From Enterovirga aerilata (GTDB taxonomy: Bacteria > Pseudomonadota > Alphaproteobacteria > Rhizobiales > Beijerinckiaceae), in contig NZ_JABEPP010000004.1 of the NCBI RefSeq assembly GCF_013044135.1, forward strand, positions 248,001 through 312,000: a DNA stretch of 64,000 nt, in the 5' to 3' direction. Positions 59,889 through 64,000 of the stretch are shown in pieces. The position numbers and the translations under genes are program-made. Under the pieces are notes generated by a model that did no database searches, was not told where the DNA came from, and worked only from the letters and a program-made list of their open reading frames with translations. Every line of letters begins with the position of its first letter. The stretch's first letter is position 1.

Positions 59889-60829
59889 CACTTCTCGTCG
59901 CGATCAACGGCTGGGATCTCGCGCCCTGGCTGGACCGTTTTCGCCGCCTCCTTCCTGAGAGGCGGGTCATCGCAGCCGGCGAGGAATTCGACCCGGCCGA
60001 GATACGCTACGTCGCATCCTGGAAGCACACGCCGACGAGCCTTGCCGGCCTGCCGCAGCTCGAGGCGATCTTCTCGCTCGGGGCGGGCGTGGACCACCTG
60101 ATCGGCGATCCACAGCTCCCGAAGGTGCCGATCGTCCGGGTGGTGGACGAGGATCTCACCGAGCGCATGAGCGAATACGTCGTCCTGCACTGCCTGATGC
60201 ATCTTCGCCGGCAGAAGCAGTACGACGCGCAGCAGCGGGAGCGGCGCTGGTACGACGACCGCGACCAGCCATCCGCGCGAGAGCTCCGGGTCGGGCTCCT
60301 GGGTCTCGGCGTGCTCGGCGGCGACGCGGCGAGAAAGCTCAAGGTCATGGGGTTCGACGTCGCCGGCTGGAGCCGCTCGCCGAAGGCCATCGAGGGCATC
60401 CGCTCCTTCGCGGGCGAGGCGGAGCTGGACGCTTTCCTCGGCCGGACCGACATCCTGGTCTGTCTCCTGCCGCTCACGCCGGCGACGCGCGGCATCCTGA
60501 ACCGCGCGCTCTTTGCGAAACTGGCCCGGGACGGGCGGCTCGGCGGCCCGATCCTGATCAATGCCGGGCGGGGCGGGTTGCAGGTCGAGGACGACATTCT
60601 CGACAGCCTGGACGACGGCACGCTCAAGGCCGCGACGCTCGATGTCTTCGCGACGGAGCCGCTGCCCGCCTCGTCCCCGCTCTGGACGCATCCCGGCGTG
60701 ACGATCACGCCGCATAACGCGGCGACGAGCGACCCGGACGCGATCGCCGCCTCGATCGCCCGCCACATCCGCCGGCACGAGGCGGGGGAGCCGTGGCGGG
60801 ACGTGGTCGACCCGGCGGTCGGCTACTGA
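59885..60829 (+). CDS. ghrA: D-2-hydroxyacid dehydrogenase, glyoxylate/hydroxypyruvate reductase A type
   Basis: NAD(P)-dependent reductase of 314 residues. LGVLGGDAARKL is the Rossmann motif; VDEDLTERMSEYVV and INAGRGGLQVEDDIL are GhrA-like; the catalytic His is in TPHNAATSDP. It would reduce glyoxylate or hydroxypyruvate. It is third in the cdd-deoA transcript, an unusual but not unique neighbour. Confidence 0.88.
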   Translation: MTLLVAINGWDLAPWLDRFRRLLPERRVIAAGEEFDPAEIRYVASWKHTPTSLAGLPQLEAIFSLGAGVDHLIGDPQLPKVPIVRVVDEDLTERMSEYVVLHCLMHLRRQKQYDAQQRERRWYDDRDQPSARELRVGLLGLGVLGGDAARKLKVMGFDVAGWSRSPKAIEGIRSFAGEAELDAFLGRTDILVCLLPLTPATRGILNRALFAKLARDGRLGGPILINAGRGGLQVEDDILDSLDDGTLKAATLDVFATEPLPASSPLWTHPGVTITPHNAATSDPDAIAASIARHIRRHEAGEPWRDVVDPAVGY

Positions 60830-60831
60830 CG

Positions 60832-60880
60832 CATGATCGGCGAAAGCGGGACCCGTTTCGCGGCCGGATCGGGCGCCGAC
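60832..60880. repeat. REP-like extragenic palindromic sequence (candidate)
   Basis: GCATGATCGGCGAAAGCGGG and the following CCGTTTCGC resemble the extragenic GCATGATC-type palindromes frequent in Hyphomicrobiales genomes. Only one copy is seen in this window, so it is recorded at low confidence. Confidence 0.35.
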
Positions 60881-60890
60881 CGATGGTGGC

Positions 60891-61670
60891 CTATCGCTTC
60901 GCCGTGCCCGGCTCCGCCATGGAGCGGTGCATCTCGGCAAGCACGGTGTTCGGCGTCACGGTTGCCATTGTGGTCTGCAGCTTGTTCTTGAGGCCGTAGA
61001 CCACGTCGGCGTCCCCGCGGAGCATCGCGTCGAAGCCGGTCTGCGCGACCGCCCCGGCATCGTCCTTCGTCTGCGTGCCGACCTTCGTATCCAGCATGTC
61101 GGCGCGCTCGAAGAACTCGGTCTCGGTCGGACCGGGCATCAGGAGCGTGATGCTCACCTCGGTGTCCTTCAGCTCGTTCCGGAGCGCGAAGGAGAACGAG
61201 TCGATGAAGGCCTTCGTGCCGTTATAGACCGCCTGGAACGAGCCCGGCATGAAGCCGGCCACCGAGCCGGTGATCAGGATCCGGCCGGCATTGCGGGCGC
61301 GCATGTCGCGGCCGACCTTCTGAAGCAGGTAGATCGTGCCCGTGATGTTGGTGTCGATCACGCGCCGGACCTCGCCGAAATCCTGGTCCAGGAAGGCGCG
61401 TCCGAGGCCGCGTCCGGCATTCGCCATGAGCGCCTCGACGGGACGGCCGCGGATGGCCGCATAGAGCTTGTCGACGCCGGCCAAGGTGGCGAGATCGGCC
61501 TGCACGGCCTCTGCCTCCACGCCATGCCGGCGGAACTCGGCCGCGGCCTGGTCGATCCTGGGCTCGTCGGCGCAGACGATGAGATCGTAACCGTTGCGGG
61601 CCGCGGTGTCGGCCAGGTGATAGCCGATCCCGGTCGAGGCGCCGGTCACGATCGCTAGGGGTTTCGCCAT
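60891..61670 (-). CDS. SDR-family oxidoreductase
   Basis: 259 residues. Rossmann motif AIVTGASTGIGYHLA, NAGRG, catalytic SVAGFMPGSFQAVYNGTKAFIDSF and PGPTETEFF. Of classical SDR length, with Tyr and Lys intact. The start ATG at 61670 gives MAKPLAIVTG. The substrate is unknown; it is unrelated to the catabolic island SDRs by position. Confidence 0.88.
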   Translation of the reverse strand: MAKPLAIVTGASTGIGYHLADTAARNGYDLIVCADEPRIDQAAAEFRRHGVEAEAVQADLATLAGVDKLYAAIRGRPVEALMANAGRGLGRAFLDQDFGEVRRVIDTNITGTIYLLQKVGRDMRARNAGRILITGSVAGFMPGSFQAVYNGTKAFIDSFSFALRNELKDTEVSITLLMPGPTETEFFERADMLDTKVGTQTKDDAGAVAQTGFDAMLRGDADVVYGLKNKLQTTMATVTPNTVLAEMHRSMAEPGTAKR

Positions 61671-61871
61671 GGCTCGGCGCTCCGGAGGCTGTGGCTGGGC
61701 AACAGGTCCGCCCCGCCGCAGTTCCGGTGCAGGAACGGAGTGCCGCGACCGGGCTGCCGGCGTTCGGAACCGAACGCCAGCTCCGGCCCGTGGAGGCTGC
61801 GGTGCCGCTTTGATCTCGCGCAAGGCGTATCTCCTCCGACGGGCGGACCGTATGGCCGGAGGGAGGGAGCG

Positions 61872-62222
61872 ATGCCGGTCTTCGAGCTGCGTTTCCTGAA
61901 ACGGGTACCCGACGATACCGGGCACGATCACCTCACCTGCCAATGCGAGATGCAGGTCGAGGCCCCGGACGACGAGGAGGCGTGCCGCCGCGCCGCAGCC
62001 GAATTCTGCCGGCTGCGACGGGTGCGGGACTGGACGAGCCACGCCGATGCGCTGGAGACCCGGCCGTGCGCGGAGCCAAGTTCCGGTCCGGGAGCCCCGC
62101 AGGCGGCGTCCGAGGCTGCGGCCGGGCCTCAGTGCGACATGAGAACCGGGATCGTCATGGCCTCGAGGATGCCCCGGCTCGTCCCGCCGAGCAGGGCCTC
62201 GCGGATGCGCGAATGGCCGTAG
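61872..62222 (+). CDS. Hypothetical protein
   Basis: 116 residues: MPVFELRFLKRVPDDTGHDH..., with two Cys early (CQCEM). GGGAGGGAG lies directly upstream of the ATG. The C-terminal half overlaps the universal stress gene on the other strand by 94 bases. The N-terminal 65 residues look protein-like, while the C-terminal part may be read only because the opposite strand is coding. Confidence 0.5.
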   Translation: MPVFELRFLKRVPDDTGHDHLTCQCEMQVEAPDDEEACRRAAAEFCRLRRVRDWTSHADALETRPCAEPSSGPGAPQAASEAAAGPQCDMRTGIVMASRMPRLVPPSRASRMREWP

Positions 62223-62953
62223 GCGCCCATCACCAGGAAGTCCGACCCGGAATCCGCCACATGGGACAGGATCGTGTCGGCGATCGGGATCGCGCTCGGG
62301 AGGCGCCGGAACTCGGCGCTGACGCCGTGACGGGCGAGATGCCGGACCAGCCTCGGCCCGAAATCCTGTTCCTCCTCCTCCTCGCCCTCGCGCACGACGT
62401 TGACGACTTCCACCCGGTCGGCGCGACGCAGCAGGGGCAGCGCGTCCGCGAGTGCCCGGGCCGCCGTGGGACTGCCGTCCCAGGCGACCGTCGCCTGCGC
62501 GAAGCGCATCGGCCCCTTCTGGATGTAGGGCACGATCAGAGCGGGGCGGCCCGAGCGCAGGAGAACCGTCTCGAGCAGCGTATCGGACGGGCGCCTGCGC
62601 TCCCGGTCCGGCTGCTCGATCACGATCAGGTCCGAGATCCGGACCGCGTCGGCCAGTCTCTCGGCCGCGAGCGGGAGGGCGGCGCAGATCGAGCTGCATT
62701 CCACCGGCAGGCCGGCCTGGCGGGCCTGGTCCTCGAAGCGGCCCGAGGCTGCCTGGGCCGCCTCCTGCGCCTCCTCGCGGGCGGACGCGACCATCTCGTA
62801 GCTGACCTGGGCATAGGCGAAGGTGTCGAGCGGCGCCTCCGGCACGACGCAGATACCGGACAGGGCCGCATCGAAGGCGGCCGCGAGCGAGATCGCGATC
62901 GGGCCGGCGCGCTCGCCCTCCTCTCCGAGAACCACGACGATGTCCTTGATCAT
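62129..62953 (-). CDS. Universal stress protein, tandem UspA domains
   Basis: 274 residues with an N-terminal half (IKDIVVVLGEEGERAGPIAISLA) and a C-terminal half (ATVAWDGSPTAARALADALPLL ... DFLVMGAYGHSRIREALLGGTSRGIL). The C-terminal half has the complete ATP-binding pattern GxxGx9GG(T/S). GGTGAGG lies upstream of the ATG. It is similar in layout to the USP at 55562-56398. Confidence 0.92.
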   Translation of the reverse strand: MIKDIVVVLGEEGERAGPIAISLAAAFDAALSGICVVPEAPLDTFAYAQVSYEMVASAREEAQEAAQAASGRFEDQARQAGLPVECSSICAALPLAAERLADAVRISDLIVIEQPDRERRRPSDTLLETVLLRSGRPALIVPYIQKGPMRFAQATVAWDGSPTAARALADALPLLRRADRVEVVNVVREGEEEEEQDFGPRLVRHLARHGVSAEFRRLPSAIPIADTILSHVADSGSDFLVMGAYGHSRIREALLGGTSRGILEAMTIPVLMSH

Positions 62954-63218
62954 GCTAGCCTCACCTCAGGATGTGCGAGCGGGACATGGGGAACCCGGCG
63001 CATCGCTTCGAGCCTTCCGGCGGTTTCGCCGAAGCTTTGCCGGATGGTGGCGTGCGCCGCCGCCGGCGCATTGACCCAGCGCAAACCGCCGGCCCGCCGC
63101 GGCGGAGAGAGCCCCCGGGAAAGAATTCGTTGAGGACGCCCCTTGGCGGCCCGTTAAGCGCTGCTGCGCCAAAGCTTATGCAACCGGCAGTCGGGCAGCG
63201 CCGGCAGGGAGCCGTTGC

Positions 63219-64000
63219 TTGGAGAAGCCAGCCCTCATCCGTGGCCGCATCCGCGACGAGGCCGAGGCATTCGCGGCCGCATCCGGCGGCAACGTGGCGA
63301 TGCTCTTCTCGCTCACGCTCATGCCGGTGGTGTTCCTGGCCGGAGCGGCAGTGGATTATTCCGGCGCCTCCAATCTCCGCGCCAAGCTTCAGAGAGCCAC
63401 GGACGGCGCCAACATGCAGCTCTGCCAGATGGCCGTGAGCTCATCCCAGGCGCAGCTCGAGGCGGCGGCCCAGACCTACATGGCAGGCTATATGGATGGG
63501 CGCCCGTTCCGGATCGAGGCGGTGGTGCCGTCCACCAAGCCGCGCCAGATCGAGCTGACCACGAGCTCCGAATATCCCACCGCGATCGTGCGGGCGGTGA
63601 ATTCCAGCTTCGCCAAGGTGCCGGTGAGGGCGCAGGCGCGCTGCTTCTCCGAGCAGCAGAGCTTCGAGATCGCGCTCGTGCTCGACAATACCGGATCGAT
63701 GCTCAACTCGAGCGGCGGCGTCAGCAAGATGCAGGCGATGAAGACCGCTGCCACGAACTTCGTGAACTCGGTCTTCGCCGACCCCCTGATGGCCGGCAAC
63801 ACCAAGATGTCCCTGGTCCCGTTCGCCGCGATGGTGGCCGTCGATCCAAGCACCTACCGGACTGCGAGCTGGATCGATCAGAACGGGAAGTCGACGCATC
63901 ACTGGTCGTTCATCCAGGGCGGCGCCGCCGCGGTGGCCGGGTTTTCCGCCTACGGGATCAAGAGCCGGCTCGACGTCTACAATCACCTGAAGGGCTTCGT
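63219..64000 (+). CDS. TadG-like pilus-assembly protein with von Willebrand A domain (partial)
   Basis: The gene runs off the right edge; 260 residues are visible. After a short cytoplasmic part the segment GGNVAMLFSLTLMPVVFLAGAAVDYSGAS is the TadE/TadG transmembrane segment. Further on EIALVLDNTGSMLNSSGG is a MIDAS-type metal motif (DxTGS) of a von Willebrand A domain, and VSLVPFA-like (KMSLVPFAAMVAV) follows. It should be a secretion/tight-adherence pilus component or an exported vWA protein. The start is TTG 63219 with AGGGAG about 9 bases upstream; no in-frame ATG fits as well. Confidence 0.85.
   Translation, partial: MEKPALIRGRIRDEAEAFAAASGGNVAMLFSLTLMPVVFLAGAAVDYSGASNLRAKLQRATDGANMQLCQMAVSSSQAQLEAAAQTYMAGYMDGRPFRIEAVVPSTKPRQIELTTSSEYPTAIVRAVNSSFAKVPVRAQARCFSEQQSFEIALVLDNTGSMLNSSGGVSKMQAMKTAATNFVNSVFADPLMAGNTKMSLVPFAAMVAVDPSTYRTASWIDQNGKSTHHWSFIQGGAAAVAGFSAYGIKSRLDVYNHLKGF

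Noticed and set aside
60891..62699. A very long leftward frame continuing upstream of the SDR gene
   Set aside because: Upstream of 61670 the translation is Arg/Gly/Pro-rich low-complexity sequence and overlaps the universal stress gene in another frame. The SDR starts cleanly at MAKPLAIVTG.

Overview
The window reads as an alphaproteobacterial chromosome segment, probably Hyphomicrobiales. The grounds are high GC, an F1-ATPase zeta-subunit (DUF1476) homologue, a TadG-like pilus protein and the style of the right-hand genes. The exact genus is inference.

Layout. (1) Positions 1-49490 are a dense acyl-CoA catabolic island. It is built from leftward operons (livM-livH-ligase-livG-SDR, with acyl-CoA dehydrogenase and CaiB upstream; tetR-carboxylase-hydratase-dehydrogenase-bioY; atuA-carboxylase-thiolase-SDR; fadH-ligase) and rightward operons (two isovaleryl-CoA-dehydrogenase-type enzymes, SDR, hydratase and two thioesterases; a BadH-like SDR; ligase-NmrA-AraC-thioesterase; and a nine-gene operon at 38631-49490). 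An IS630 element sits at about 7.7-8.8 kb. (2) Positions 49.5-54.0 kb are a graveyard of insertion-sequence pieces (ISAs1, IS256-like, IS110, IS66) around a large serine recombinase truncated at its N-terminus. (3) Positions 54.2-64 kb are ordinary core genome: yggS, universal stress proteins, cytochrome c, tRNA-Val(GAC), cdd-deoA, a hydroxyacid dehydrogenase and the start of a tadG-like gene.

How the island may work. A Liv-type ABC importer, three or four acyl-CoA ligases and a CaiB-type CoA-transferase would take up and activate a carboxylic acid. Six acyl-CoA dehydrogenases, three crotonases, five SDRs, a FadH-type 2,4-dienoyl-CoA reductase and an SCP2-type thiolase would run beta-oxidation. 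Three complete biotin-dependent acyl-CoA carboxylases, an AtuA homologue and an HMG-CoA-lyase-like protein would deal with methyl branches that block beta-oxidation, as in acyclic terpene and leucine degradation. bioY, at the end of one carboxylase operon, would supply biotin. BadH-like and alicyclic-type dehydrogenase features suggest the substrate may also contain a ring. The best inference is an isoprenoid or other methyl-branched, unsaturated, possibly alicyclic acid; the actual substrate cannot be read from the sequence.

Control. The palindrome CTAACRnnYGTTAG, or a close variant, occurs six times, always in a promoter region of the island and nowhere else that I saw. The island encodes one TetR regulator and one remarkable 435-residue protein made of two complete TetR units in one chain; their recognition helices are almost identical. 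I infer one regulon. The nine-gene operon combines a carboxylase with two C-C lyase homologues whose catalytic signatures deviate from the textbook ones, and it is the best candidate for undescribed chemistry here.
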